From: Nymphaea colorata
Taxonomy: Eukaryota > Streptophyta > Magnoliopsida > Nymphaeales > Nymphaeaceae
Direction: 5' to 3'
DNA: 64,000 nucleotides
Assembly: GCF_008831285.2 (NCBI RefSeq)
Contig: NC_045150.1
Location: 5,778,001-5,842,000 of the forward strand
Shown here piece by piece: positions 1-11,408 of the stretch. The translations under genes were made by a program, and so were the position numbers. Below the pieces are notes generated by a model, which did not search any database, had not been told where the DNA came from, and worked only from the letters and a program-made list of their open reading frames with translations. The first letter of the stretch is position 1. Every line of letters starts with the position of its first letter.

Positions 1-24
1 GTTTCAGCTGAAGTCCTTTGCTCG

Positions 25-385
25 CTAGAAATATTTTCTGTTGGAGTTGGAATTTGCCACATCCTCGTTAATAGGGAACTCATTTGATGGAGAAACACTT
101 GGATTTGGACCATAATTATGACATAGTGTAGAATTAATGGTGGTGCCAAGAGGACCCATTGGACTTGTGTCATGTGGTTGAGGGCATTGATGTCTGTCAT
201 CTTCTCCTAATCCAACATGTGAGTGACGAGAAGGGCCAAAGGCCATAGGAAAACCTTGATGTTCTTGTCATATTGACACTGAATAAATTTATGAAATTGT
301 TGGAAAATTTCAGGAAATCAGATTTGTTTTTGAGTGGGTAAAGCCATGTGAATCGACTATAGTCATCTATAAAAATTACATAAAA
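25..385 (-). pseudogene. Ty1/copia integrase remnant
   Basis: Read on the minus strand, positions 385 to about 250 encode YVIFIDDYSRFTWLYPLKNK followed by a recognisable stretch ending in KNIKVF. This is the integrase core of Ty1/copia polyproteins, with one catalytic Asp in the IDDYSR motif. After KNIKVF the expected DxGGEF region is missing: the frame shifts into a 73-codon open stretch (25-246) with no clear domain, which may be degraded sequence downstream of the integrase. No LTR is visible, and the element may continue beyond the window's left edge. It is a dead fragment. Confidence 0.7.
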
Positions 386-394
386 CCGAAGGTC

Positions 395-717
395 TATATA
401 TTCAAACGAGTTTATAGTTTGTCAAGCCTTAATCGAGTCGAGCTCGAGCTCAACACGTAACGATGAATATGAATTCTATTCAAACGAGTGTGTCGAGCTG
501 TAATCGAGTCGACCTCGAGTTCAACACATAATGATGAATATCAATTCTATTCAAACGAGTTTGTCGAGCTTTAATCAAGTCGAGCTCAAGCTCCACGTAA
601 CTGCCGAGTCAAACTCAAGCTACTTCCACGGAGCTATTCTCGAGCTTGAGGTTTCATTAGTCGAGCCAAGCTCGAGCTGACTGAAATCAGGCTCGACTCA
701 GCTTGTGTTCCCTCCTA
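395..717. repeat. GAGCTCGAG-rich dispersed repeat, right terminus of a hAT-like family
   Basis: Dense in alternating CGAG/CTCGA words, with about two and a half tandem copies of a unit of roughly 75 bp (TTTGTCGAGC...TAATCGAGTCGAG...TCAACACGTAA...CAAACGAG). The right end, read inward on the minus strand, is TAGGAGGGAACACAAGC. It matches the right end of the 8 kb element at 15920 (TAGGGCTGAACACGAGC). It is therefore probably the terminus of a related, mostly lost element. The left end is not resolved. Confidence 0.55.
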
Positions 718-1109
718 GTCCTGCCCAACCACCGAACTAGTTCTCATCCTTAGCCCTAAGTTTAGATTGAACCACTGGGTCCAGAACCCCGATCAAGATC
801 CAAATAGGGCTCTTACTCTTGTTTTTTATGATTTTGTGCCAATAATCAAATCCAGTCCTCTGGGTGGAGCCAAAGTTAATGGCGATGGCTTCAAGCAACA
901 TAAGAAGACCAAGTCCCACATTAACCGAAACAGACTGTTGACGGGCTTGCCTTGTTTGGGACCCAAGTTGGTCAGGAATCAATAAACGCACTCCCTTAGA
1001 AAATCTTTGCAAAGCTGAAAGATTCCAACCCCAAAAGAATGATGCAGGACCAAAGCATAAAAAGAAAAATTCAATCACAACTTGGGTTTGTTTGTTAGCT
1101 TTTTTTTTT

Positions 1110-1140
<31 letters not shown>

Positions 1141-2356
1141 GGGTGGGACTAATTATAGTATTTTTACGTTTCATTTATTGTTGTTTCACTTGGATCCAAA
1201 TTCACGGGTTCCATTTCTTTGCACTGTTTAAGGACGACTAAGACTTTATTTGTAATCAGTTTTTTTGGTTAAATGGATGAAACCCTAATGGCTATTTTGC
1301 ATTTCTTTTTCTTTTTCCGTTCTCTTGGTATTTCTTTTGTTTAACCTCACATTAGTTAGGCGTTGATGGTGAATTAGAGGAGGAATCCTCTTTTCCTTTT
1401 TCTTTGTCGCTGCATCAGTGAGCTGTTGGTTTCTGAATTAAATTTCAGATTCAGCAACAGTTCTAACTTTTTGTAAATTGGTGAAACTTTGAAGTCCCCC
1501 TTTTTCCTTGTTCACGACGCTCGAAAGTTGGAACGACCAGACGGGGGGAAACCACTCGGCACAACCTCTGCTCTCGTTATCCAGCTTACAGGATACAGAT
1601 GGGGAAATAATAAACAATTTCTCTCATACTTCCCTTCTTCAAAAAAATTGATCCTGCTGCTGTTTCTTCTCACACTTAAATACTGTTTTCCCAAATCCAT
1701 ATTTCTTCAGTCCATGGTTTTGACTGGATAAAAGCATAACTAAGAGGCAAACCTAGAGATATCAACCCATGAGTGTGAAGACTATATCAGTTACAGAAGA
1801 TCAAGCCCAAATACTTTTGCCGATTAAAGCTATTCCACAAAATTTCCACTTGTTAAAGAAATACTGAACAATGAGATCACCAGATAGAAGAGCTTCACTA
1901 AAAGACCGGCGTAAGTTCGGCATCATGCACATGCAAGTGTCAACATTTAACGCAAGAAGTGCCTTTTGGCATTATGATCTCACTGCCTTTTAAAAGGAGA
2001 GACCCCAACCCTATGTTTGACGTCAGATTGGTCGCCTCACCTCAATCACTTTTGTAACAGGAAGTGAATCGTGATTCAGGCCCACTTTCAGTTATCGAGA
2101 TTTAACCAAAAGATTTCCTTCAAATGAACTAGCAGGATTATATACAGCAAGCGTCAACAGACCCTCGAGACGCGCAAGACAAAACATCCGCTTCAAGCAA
2201 ATCAAAGCACCCAATAGAAAAAATGCTCACAGGATGCAATATATATGCACCAAACGCATAACTAGCAACCAGTAAAGAAAACTTCAACAAAGAGTATACT
2301 TTTGCTAAAAAAAAGTGTGCGCGCGTATAAACACATTATATGCATAAAGCATACAG
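718..2356. other. Intergenic, no gene recognised
   Basis: A few short open frames occur, for example 767-985 (+) and 737-1174 (-), the latter running through a homopolymer. None matches a family I know and none has a convincing splice or codon pattern. The stretch holds a T/G homopolymer pair at 1100-1143 and otherwise ordinary AT-rich sequence. Confidence 0.4.
1100..1143. repeat. T20-G24 homopolymer pair
   Basis: About 20 T followed directly by about 24 G. Long G runs are rare in plant DNA and are common sites of sequencing or consensus error, so the exact length should not be trusted. Confidence 0.8.
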
Positions 2357-3088
2357 TCAAGCTCTACCATATGCAACGGAGGTCAAAGAAGAAACCAATT
2401 GCAACTAGAGTTGATTCAGTTGGTTGTATATCCTTCGATAAGGACGAGGGCCTCTCACACTCTCTAGAAGCAAAAACACAAGTTAAAGTTTATATTTTCC
2501 ATAACAAAAGCAGTGAATCAACTTTCTAAAAGCCATGTGTTCTCACTTCAACCAAGCAAAAAAAATACCGAGAAAAAAAAAAAAAAAAAAAAAAAGACTC
2601 CAGGTAATATCCAAGGGCCGCACAGTATAACTATTTCCAAAAACCATAAAACCAAAACTTCTGCAGAAATGTCTCCATCGGAACTGTAGATTAACTCGGA
2701 CCAACAGAGCTAGGGTTATAGTTGAAGCAGTCAGTAGAAAACCGAAATTACTAGCTGTGGTAGGTGTAAAGGAACTAAATGAGATACGTTCATACATACG
2801 TTTATAAAGAGGACATATGGTTTATGGAAGCAATGTAGTCAAAAAAACTAGGCAGGCCTAGTGGGTGGGCATTCAAAGAGGAACTGGTGCCTAGGCAGGG
2901 GCTAGGCCAGGAAAAGTAAGAAAAAGAAGAAGAAGAAAAGGGCAGAAACAGGTATTTGAGTCCCTGTTAACATGCATCTAGGTACTATAGCATAGTCAGA
3001 AAGGTGGCCGCTGAGGACCTAGGGGCCTATGTTCACTTTTCATTACACAGCATGGAAGATAAGAACACAAAGCTCGCTCATTCATTCC
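2357..3088. repeat. Tandem duplication, part A of unit 1
   Basis: Closely matches 7140-7904: both begin TCAAGCTCTACCATATGC and stay collinear to CATTCC just before the hAT target site. Copy-specific changes include an A-run of about 24 at 2572-2595 that is absent from the other copy. Together with 3089-7139 it makes duplication unit 1. Confidence 0.85.
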
Positions 3089-4154
3089 ACAACAGGGTAG
3101 CTACATTCAAGAATATAACAGCAATCAAAAGCTACCCATATGGTAACATTTTGTGATGGCCACTACCATACAGTCACAAGCTCAAACAATCAATAAACAC
3201 TCAACCTAAACATACAATATAAAACCTCCAGCCTAATGGAATGCTACAAGAGCTAGCTTCTGATCAGGTGAAAGATGGAAAAAGAAATGGAGTCATGCTC
3301 CATAGATGTACTTGCTTCTGCCTTCTTCAGACTTCTTCTATGGTCATTGAACCTCTCTTTCCATGAATAGCCACAAAGCCATTCATGATGCACTATATGA
3401 AAATGAACTTTTTCAAAGGCACACATAAGAATTAGAAACGAAATATACATGCTGCTTGTGAAAAAGACACTGTGTCCACCCCAATGTCCCATACTGTTGC
3501 TCTAGCCTATTTTGTCAAAAATATACTAACAAGATGATTCCACATGTTAGAAAAAATCAAGAAAATATTAAAAAAATTCAGAAAAAAAAATTGAAAAGTC
3601 AGGAAAAACATGTCCTATATAAAAAACTCACCACACACATAATGAACATTCATGATTCATCATTCATAGGTAGCTAGATAATATAATAAGTGTGAACTTT
3701 GAAGTATTTTACATCACATCAAAACATAATCTGCAGTCCTTCACCGTCAAATGAGAATTGAAATGATGTTTATGATTAAGTAACATTATTATCATTATCA
3801 ATGGATACAAGAATCATTGTCTTCTTCATCTTCATCCACATCCCTTCAAGGTGGTGATTTCTCCATTAAGACAACAATTTCTTGGCGATTTTTTTTTAAA
3901 TAGAGAAAACACACCCCATCACAACTCTTAGAAATGTTGAAATTGAAAGGGGAGAGATTTTTTAAGAAAATCTCAACAAAAATGGGCATCAAACCCTTTT
4001 TGAAAAACAGAGCCATATTGTAAGACAGAGCCAGTACAAGCAAGATACACATGCATTTTGTGTATTCCTATCATATGGTTTTTCCAACCTACAATACATA
4101 TTGTATCGTACAATACAGAATAACACTCAGCACCAACGCTATGAACCAAAAATG

Positions 4155-4325
<171 letters not shown>

Positions 4326-5670
4326 TACATTCATGTATTTAGGAAATGATCTTTCTGAATTGGAAAAAGACTATCAAACTTGCTACAAGCCAAATCCATG
4401 ACCAAGTCGAAACACAGTAATCTGACTTTATGGGTCCATCTCGATCAAAACCATGTCCACTTAATTTGCAAGAACCAATAATTATTGGATTGAGATTTTT
4501 ACAAACCAGTTTTATTTAATATGCTAAGCAATAAATCACATGGGCACTTTAGTAAGGTCCCCCGTATGTCATACCCCTGCCACTATATCGATACAATCAC
4601 ACGGCAAAGCAGGTACTTGAATACACTTGATCAGTTTTTGGATAGAAACTGATCCAAACAAATTACTTTTACTTGATTTAATTTGTTTTCTAACTCAGTT
4701 GCCTTTTTGTTTTAAAGTGTTATTGTCCATTAACATGTACTATTTCTATTTATATCACTTGTTCAATTAAATATTGTTTTCACTTTGAAATTTTTGTGGT
4801 ACTTTGTACTTTGTATGTATACATATGTATACCCTATCGTACCGCATATCCACATTTTCTAAAGGTGTTGTACCTGACTCCACATTTTCGTACCCGTACC
4901 CATGTGGCTTAGGCTAAGCATATTTAAGGACCATCTGATTGAAAAACAAAATAAACAGGGAAAACTAGAAAAATTGTCTAGGGGGGGCAAGTGGTGTATA
5001 GGATGAAACAGCCTACAGGCAATCAGGCATAGATTGCAAAAGAACAAGGGAAAGCAAAACAATCCTTCCATTGTTTGTAACACGTTCAAGAGTACACAAA
5101 ATTAACTCCAAAAAGAATAACAGTCCACCACTAGCAATTTTTCAATAGCAAATTATTCAAGGAAGAAAAACTGCTTGTCATCAGTTATTGTAATGCTTCA
5201 ACAGTTTCAAGGGAGCCATAACTTATTACAAAAGATTTTGAAAGAGGAAAGTCAAGCTTTATTGTGAAAGAAAGAGGGGGGCGGGCATGTCTCCACAAAA
5301 TAAAGAAATGATATGGCAATTTTTCTTTCAAAATTTGAAGGGAAAGTGGGCCCGTAGAATATCGCATTTCTCACAACCGAGAACAATGGCATGGAGCATA
5401 TTTCAAGCTCCATCATATTCTAAAATGCTTGGCTGATGCATACTTGCGAAATGGGCCACGGATGCCAACCATAAATCAAAGTCGTTGAACCATATGCAGC
5501 ATCATCTTTGACCAAATGAAAACCTAACACATACGTTGCCTTTTTTTTTGAGAGGTAACGGCTATGGATGTGAGCACCAGTGGGAACCAGGCGAACAAAT
5601 TTTTCTAAGAATTATGAAGATTTTCATTCTTAACAAATTTTGAGAGGGTTATAGTACTTCTATGATTTTC

Positions 5671-5684
5671 TTTGTGTGTGTGTG

Positions 5685-5724
<40 letters not shown>
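5671..5724. repeat. (GT)n microsatellite
   Basis: About 26 GT units with a single CG interruption. The paralogous tract at 19061-19092 is shorter and also carries a CG-containing interruption. Confidence 0.9.
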
Positions 5725-5728
<4 letters not shown>

Positions 5729-6079
5729 TTGGAAATGGTCAATCAAACCTACTAGCAAGAAAGAATTCCGAATAGCTGAGTAAATATCAGAAGCAACATG
5801 TAACGGCAGAAATAGCTGAGTAAATATCAGCGAGGAAATCCTATGCTTAACACTGGAAAACGCAAGAACGAAGAAGCAAGACTTTCCTAGTTATCATTCA
5901 CAAAAACATAGAATTCTATATCCGAATAACCATTCATGCGAAGTGGAGTAAAAACATCACAACCACAAAAAAAAAAGACAATCAGCAAGGCTGAAATACA
6001 GTTCATACAAGTGTCGGGTTCATCTCGGTCAATCGTCCGTACACGGAGCACAAGGCGCGCAAGAAGCAGGACACAGAAC

Positions 6080-6850
6080 TCACATGTACACGGAGCAGCC
6101 ACTCGGCGACTTCAAGGTTCCTTCAGTCCCATTAGTTGTCGATCTTGGAAAATCGATCTCCACGTCGTTGCAGCGGACATTCAATGACCTCCACCGCGTG
6201 CGCCAACCGCCGGACTGGAATTGCACGACCGACAATACGAGGAACCTGAAGTGTACCTGACCTGCGCTTCGTTCAGAAGCCAACTTGCCGCTGTCGGAGA
6301 CGAACGCCGAGACAGCAGCAAACTTGGCCGTGAGGGTTGTGTTACTTTTCTTTTCCAGCTGGAAAGGAGAGAGGGGCGTGTCAGCCAATTTGGCTTCGTT
6401 GTATAAGACCAGCGCCTCGATCCTGCCGTAGGAGACCGCCATCCTCTTGTCCCTGTTGTCGACGGCGAAAGTTACATCCCAATCGGCGGTCAATTGGCCG
6501 CCAGAAATGTTGAATTGGCGGACAGTGACGGAGTTGACCGAAAAATTGGGTATCTGCGGCCGAAAGATAAGCCAGATGATGAAAAAAACCGCACCCACAA
6601 TGAGGAAGATGGCAATCGTGGCGATGATCAGCCGCCGAAAGAAGGGCGACGTGCTGTAGCCCCCAGATTCGCCGTAATAATATGCCTGGTTCGGCGGAGG
6701 AGGTGGAGGTGGCGGATAATACGATGGCGGGTAGCCGGAAGGAGGGTAGCCATTGGAGGCTGGGGCATACGACTGCGGCGGTGGGTACCCGGCTGGGTAC
6801 TGGCTGGAGGCGGCCGGATAGCCGGTAGCGGGCTTCTGTTGCTCCGCCAT
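6080..6850 (-). CDS. NDR1/HIN1-like (NHL) LEA_2-domain membrane protein, copy 1
   Basis: Predicted 256 aa, single exon. The start is the ATG at 6850 (MAEQQKPATGYP) in a good plant context (AAAGAATGGCGG). The frame is open further upstream, but only from a TTG. Residues 1-62 are a Pro/Tyr/Gly-rich cytosolic tail with GYPP and PPPPPPPP runs. Residues 74-96 are one strongly hydrophobic transmembrane helix. Residues of about 105-235 are the LEA_2 domain, with SVTVRQFNISGG and an NxT-type glycosylation site (SNTTLTA). The C-terminus is CSVYM. Members are type II plasma-membrane proteins, several induced by pathogens or stress, and related to NDR1. Single-exon structure is usual for the family. The gene is duplicated at 19398-20168 with the same length and no stops. 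The individual subfamily cannot be named from sequence alone. Confidence 0.9.
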   Translation of the reverse strand: MAEQQKPATGYPAASSQYPAGYPPPQSYAPASNGYPPSGYPPSYYPPPPPPPPNQAYYYGESGGYSTSPFFRRLIIATIAIFLIVGAVFFIIWLIFRPQIPNFSVNSVTVRQFNISGGQLTADWDVTFAVDNRDKRMAVSYGRIEALVLYNEAKLADTPLSPFQLEKKSNTTLTAKFAAVSAFVSDSGKLASERSAGQVHFRFLVLSVVQFQSGGWRTRWRSLNVRCNDVEIDFPRSTTNGTEGTLKSPSGCSVYM

Positions 6851-7139
6851 TCTTTGGGGCTCCGTCAAGTCTCGATGCCGGACGGCTAGCGCTTTCTTCT
6901 CAGGCAAGTTTGGAGAAGTTCTCCCTCCTTCGCTGTCTTGGGTAGAGAGCAGCGAGGAAGAAATAAACTAAGAAAAAAGAGGGAAAGAGTCAAGAGTACA
7001 GAGTAAAGGCTCCCGGCTTAATGAGGCGCGTGTAAGACGCGTAAAGATCGGGATTTTCCAGGCGGGCGTCATCCATCGCCCTCACCGCGTTGAGCGTTTG
7101 GCCCAGAACCAATTTCCTTTTCTTGTTCTTTAATCGGTA
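6851..7139 (-). promoter_or_regulatory. 5' leader and proximal promoter of NHL copy 1
   Basis: This flank is conserved with 20169-20464, including a pyrimidine-rich leader (TCTTTCCCTC) and the GCGTTTGGCCC segment. It ends at the duplication junction at 7139-7140, so copy 1 lacks the more distal sequence that copy 2 has upstream of 20464. No confident TATA box was picked. Confidence 0.35.
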
Positions 7140-7904
7140 TCAAGCTCTACCATATGCAACGGAGGTCCAAGAAGAAACCAATTGCAACTAGAGTTGAATC
7201 AGTTGGTTGTATATCCTTTGATTAAGGACGAGGCCCTCTCACACTCTCTAGAAGCAAAAACACAAGTTAAAGTTTATATTTTCCATAACAAAAGCAGTGA
7301 ATCAACTTTCTAAAAGCCATGTGTTCTCACTTCAACCAAGCAACAAAAAACTCCAAGTAATATCCAAGTGCCTGCACAGTATAACGATTTCCCAAAACCA
7401 TAAAACCAAAACTTATCCAGAAATGTCTCCATCGGAACTGTAGATTAACTCAGACCAATAGAGCTGGGGTTATAGTTGAAGCAGTCAGTAGAAAACTGAA
7501 ATTACTAGCTGTGGTAGGCATAAAGTAACTAAATGAGATAGGTTCATACATACGTTTATAAACGTTTATAAAGAGGACATATGGCTTATGGAAGCAATGT
7601 AGTCAAAAAAACTGGGCAGGCTTAGTGAGTGGGCATTCAAAGAGGACCAACTGGATGTCAAGAAACGTAAGAAAAAGAAAAAGAAGAAGAGGGCAAGAAA
7701 AGGTATTTGAGTTCCAGTTAATATGCATCTAAGCACTCAGAAAGGTGGCAGTTGAGGACCTAGGGCCCTCATGTGCACTTTTCAGCATGAATGATAAGAA
7801 CACAGAGCTCCTTCATTTCACAATAGGTAGAAGAGGGCAGAAAAAGGTATTTGAGTCCCAGTTAACATGCATCTAGGTACACACAGAGCTCGCTCATTCA
7901 TTCC
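7140..7904. repeat. Tandem duplication, part A of unit 2
   Basis: Second copy of 2357-3088. It follows directly on unit 1; the junction shares TCAAG with both parental ends (GTATCAAG at the end of unit 2 and AGTCAAG at 2355-2361). Inside it, a piece of about 50 bp (AGAGGGCAGAAAAAGGTATT...CATCTAGGTAC) occurs twice, near 7690 and 7832. It is cut off at 7905 by the hAT-like insertion and resumes at 15921. Confidence 0.85.
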
Positions 7905-7912
7905 ACAATAGG
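7905..7912. repeat. 8-bp target-site duplication, left
   Basis: ACAATAGG, matching ACAACAGG at 15921-15928 with one mismatch. The empty paralogous site at 3089-3096 reads ACAACAGG. Confidence 0.8.
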
Positions 7913-8090
7913 TAGGGGTGCACAACGAGTCGAGCTACTCGTGGATGAGTTCGAGCTGTATAATTAGTTAAACGAGTTGAGCTCGAGTCAGTGAGTCGAC
8001 TCGTTTAACTAATCGAGTTGAGTTCGAGTTCATTCAATTACACTCATTAAAGCTGGACTCGCCTCGAATGTGTAATTGACTCGGTTTTTA

Positions 8091-9496
8091 AAAACTGGTT
8101 TCCAAAAGGGTCTCAGGCGGGAAACCGTCTTAAGTTTTCATTTTCTTTTTTCTTTTCCCTCTCTCCGTCTCGAAACTTCTTCTTCTCTCCATCTCTTGTT
8201 TTGTAACTTTTCCCCCATTGCAACCGTAACGAAGATCTTCTGCCCCCCGCGGCCGCTTCAGCCTTCTCCCTTCAGCCTTCAGCCAAAGGTTCCTGCCTGT
8301 GCATGCAGCAAGGAGGGCAAGTTTCCTTGGCATTTTTGTTCTTTTCTTTTTTCCCGTGCTTTGTCGGAAGATATTTCATATGTTTTCTTTATGCCCAGCC
8401 CTAATGCTGCTTTCCACAGTAATAAAGTAACAATGAAATGTTGTTGTGAGTTGCAGAACATCCTACCGCCGACTTGTCCGTGCCTGGAGCGTGTGGGTAA
8501 GTGCTCGAGTGTCAGTGTGTGGGTATTTGGGCGAGGAAGGTCACTACCTGTGCTTAGGTGAGTCTCTGCGAACCTTTTATTATTGTAAGTTCTCTTCGTA
8601 AAGTCTATTTTGATGAACGAGTGTTTTATGTTTTGACTCTTTTGAGCATTTGAGCATGGTGGTACTGGTTGTTCGTGTCTGTTGGGGACTGCCGGTTTCT
8701 TGGCTGATTAGCCTGCTGTAAAAAAATTTCTCCGGAGTTAGACCAACTTCGATTTACAATTGGGGATAGAGATAAACATCAAAGTCTTATAATCAATAGT
8801 AGCCAAAAGCACCCAACAACGACGTCTTGCCAAACTAATTCATCCTTTTCCTTTTCCCACTCACTGCTAATTCATCCTTTTCCTTTTCCCATTCACTGCT
8901 TGATCCTGTTGGAAAGGGAAAGAAATACCAACAAATCGTCTAACAATCCGGTGGAATAAGGCTTTTTTTATAGGGTGGTATCTGAAAGGAAGCAGTAGAA
9001 AACAGTTCCACAGGAAAATCAGTACTAGTGGAAAATCAGGACACGCCTTGTTGCCTGAAGGGGAGTAGAGATTTTGGTCAGGCACATGGTTTTGAATCCC
9101 TTTGTTGGGGAAAACAAGTCATAAGCGTGGATGATGAAAAGTGTGAAGTGCAGTGGAAAAGATGCAACCTTCCTTCCACTGTTGTCAGTATTGGTTTGCG
9201 CTATGATACCTGCTGTGAATTGATATTGACAACACTATCTCAAGCAACAATGACAAGTCGAAGCTTCACATGAAGCACATCAACAATGTTCGTGAATTGC
9301 AATGTTCACTGAAATATATTGATAAATAAGTGAGTGGCCTCAAATTTAGAATTTTTACTTTCTATTTGTTATTCAAAGCAATTAATAAAACTTTATAAAC
9401 ATATAATAAACCAAAAAACGCTTTATAGTTGAACTCATGTATCGGCCAGCATCTGTGCAGTTATGGGGGACTAAGTTCAGGCTTTGTTCTTGTTAG
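8091..9496 (+). other. Left part of the hAT-like cargo, unidentified
   Basis: 8120-8260 is pyrimidine-rich like a plant 5' leader and is followed by GTGGGTAAGTG (around 8490), a good splice-donor match. An open frame at 9028-9273 (+), with a Cys-containing middle (VDDEKCEVQWKRC), matches nothing I recognise. Around 9430-9460 there is a possible degraded remnant of the preceding GDI exon (TVDFIGHA region), too weak to call. Confidence 0.3.
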
Positions 9497-11275
9497 CTTT
9501 ATGCAGAATCTTTGGCACGCTTTCAAGGGGGTTCACCTTACATTTATCCTCTGTATGGACTGGGAGAGCTTCCCCAGGTTTCTCTCAATTCTTAACTTGC
9601 AAATTTTTAAGTTCTTCTCTTAATGCTTAGCCATATTAAATTAACAAGATATGTAGGCATTTGCTCGTTTAAGTGCTGTGTATGGGGAACCTACATGCTG
9701 AACAAGCCTGAGTGCAAGGTACTCGATCTTTCTTCCGCTAATGTTGAGACGCTGAAGTTTGGTTTAAACTGACATTTGATAATCATAAGAACCTAGAGGA
9801 CCAACTCCCTGAACTTTGCCCTGTCAGGAATTATAAGCAGAGATGCAGCAGCCCTTGTCATTTTTTTGTTTTCTCTTTAAAGTATATGCTGTGTTGATAT
9901 ATTTCTTATGTATTCTTGTTGTTCAGATTTTGTGTTGATACCTTCTCTGGAATTTTGATTTCCTTTTCATATTTAGCAAAGATCTTTTGTTATATATAAG
10001 AATGTTCATGAAATAGGTAAAAATAAAATTCGTTAGCTAGCCATGAACCTTTAAAAAACTAACTAACATATGGTACCTTTTGCAGGTGGAATTTGATGAA
10101 AGTGGAAAGGCCTTTGGCGTGACATCTGAAGGTGAAACTGCTAAGTGCAAGAAAGTTGTATGGATCCATCTTATTTACCAAACAAGGTAAACATTTTCCA
10201 GCATCCAGTCTCAGCTTTTTGCTTCAAGTTGTTTTTTCTTTTTCATGACTGACTTTTAATTACCATTTTTTGAATTTAATAGGTTAAAAAAGTTGGGAAG
10301 GTTGCCCGGACTATTTGTATAATGAATCATCCCATTCCAAATACAAATGAGTCACACTCAGTACAATTTATTCTGCCTCAGAAACAGCTTGAACGCAAAT
10401 CAGACATGTAGGCATTTAACTTTTGAAGTGCTTGTGACACCAGTTGCCGTCATTATATGTTTTCAGCAATATTTATTTCGGCTGCATGTCCAAGTTTTTT
10501 ACTTGTTTCATTGTTTGTCTACATTTTTAGCTGGAGTTGCTGTTCTTCAGCAATACTCCACCTTTAGATTCTCAAGTTCGGTTTGTGGATCACTGGCCTA
10601 ACCATAAGCAATGAAGATTTTGTAACTCTATTGTCCATCAGTAAAAACATTTTCATCAAGTGCAAGGTCAACACTGATCACACACTCTAGGGCCAAGGAG
10701 ATGGTTAAACTGTAAATGGTTGCATGGTAGAGTCGGAAAGCTTTCCCTTAAGAGTGTTAGTTCCATTATTTCACCAATCACTGAAAATGACTTTGATATT
10801 GATGCGTATAACTTATTCTTATGTTGGTTACAGGTATCTCTTCTGTTGCTCCTACTCTCACAACATAGCACCAAAAGGAAAATATGTTGCTTTTGTTTCC
10901 ACGGAAGCTGAGACTGACAATCCAGAGACAGAACTAAAGCCTGGCATTGATCTTCTTGGACCAGTTGAGGTGACCTTTTTTGATACTTATGATAGATATG
11001 AACCTGCTAATGACTTTGCTAGCGATCATTGCTTCATATCCACTGTGAGTAATCCTTCTTCTTTGGGAGTCATCCACTTGGACCTAAGTTTTTAAGACCT
11101 GCTCTATCCATTGCCTACACTTTGGGAAATAAATTTTATTCTTTTCAAACCTATACTTGTTTTCTTAGAAGTCAAAAACGATAATTGATGCTTTATGCAG
11201 AGCTATGATGCAACAACACACTTTGAGTCAACAATGCACGATGTGCTCAGGATGTACACTGAGATAACTGGAAAG
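9497..11275 (+). pseudogene. Rab GDP-dissociation inhibitor (GDI) pseudogene, six exons
   Basis: Exons: 9497-9577 ([20 protein letters not shown]), 9657-9718 (AFARLSAVYG, then TYMLNKPECK after a shift), 10086-10186 (VEFDESGKAFGVTSEGETAK), 10283-10407 (HPIPNTNESHSVQ), 10834-11044 (YLFCCSYSHNIAPKGKY and DLLGPV), 11201-11275 (SYDATTHFESTMHDVLRMYT). Each has GT/AG borders in the right phase. Together they cover roughly the C-terminal half of plant GDI, the protein that extracts prenylated GDP-bound Rab GTPases from membranes. The N-terminal half and the last exon are missing. Two exons each lack one base (a G in the VYGGTY codons near 9696, and a T in VVCDP near 10162), so it cannot encode GDI. 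Retained introns show DNA-level capture, not retroposition. Confidence 0.92.
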
Positions 11276-11355
11276 GTATCCTTTTTAATTTTTTAGAAAG
11301 CTGTCCTGCACGCTTTCTGGTTTTCAAGTTAACAAACGAGGAGAAGATATAATTG

Positions 11356-11408
11356 TAAAAGCATTAAACAGGGCAGATGTAATCTCGGTGCTTCACGATG
11401 TACACTGA
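11356..11408 (+). repeat. Partial duplicate of the last GDI exon, left half
   Basis: After the intact exon end (11275) and its intron, the exon tail reappears as GTGCTTCACGATGTACACTGA, ending at 11408 where a transposon begins. The other half, GATAACTGGAAAGG, resumes at 15309. The intron motif GTAAAAGCATTAAACAGGGC occurs after both copies (about 11354 and 15368). Confidence 0.75.

Noticed and set aside
6494-6889. 131-codon plus-strand frame opposite NHL copy 1 (and 19812-20207)
   Set aside because: An antisense shadow of the Pro/Tyr-rich NHL coding sequence with Arg/Trp-rich content and no family match.
6851-6907. Upstream extension of the NHL frame (MPEKKALAV...)
   Set aside because: The first codon is TTG, not ATG. 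The ATG at 6850 has a good context, and the same holds for the second copy (20168).
8076-8561. 161-codon plus-strand frame
   Set aside because: Pyrimidine-rich leader-like sequence read as F/S/L; no family match and no splice partner identified.
9028-9273. 81-codon frame as an N-terminal GDI exon
   Set aside because: None of the GDI N-terminal motifs (the YDVIVLGTGL-type dinucleotide fold, DYYGG) can be read in any frame here.
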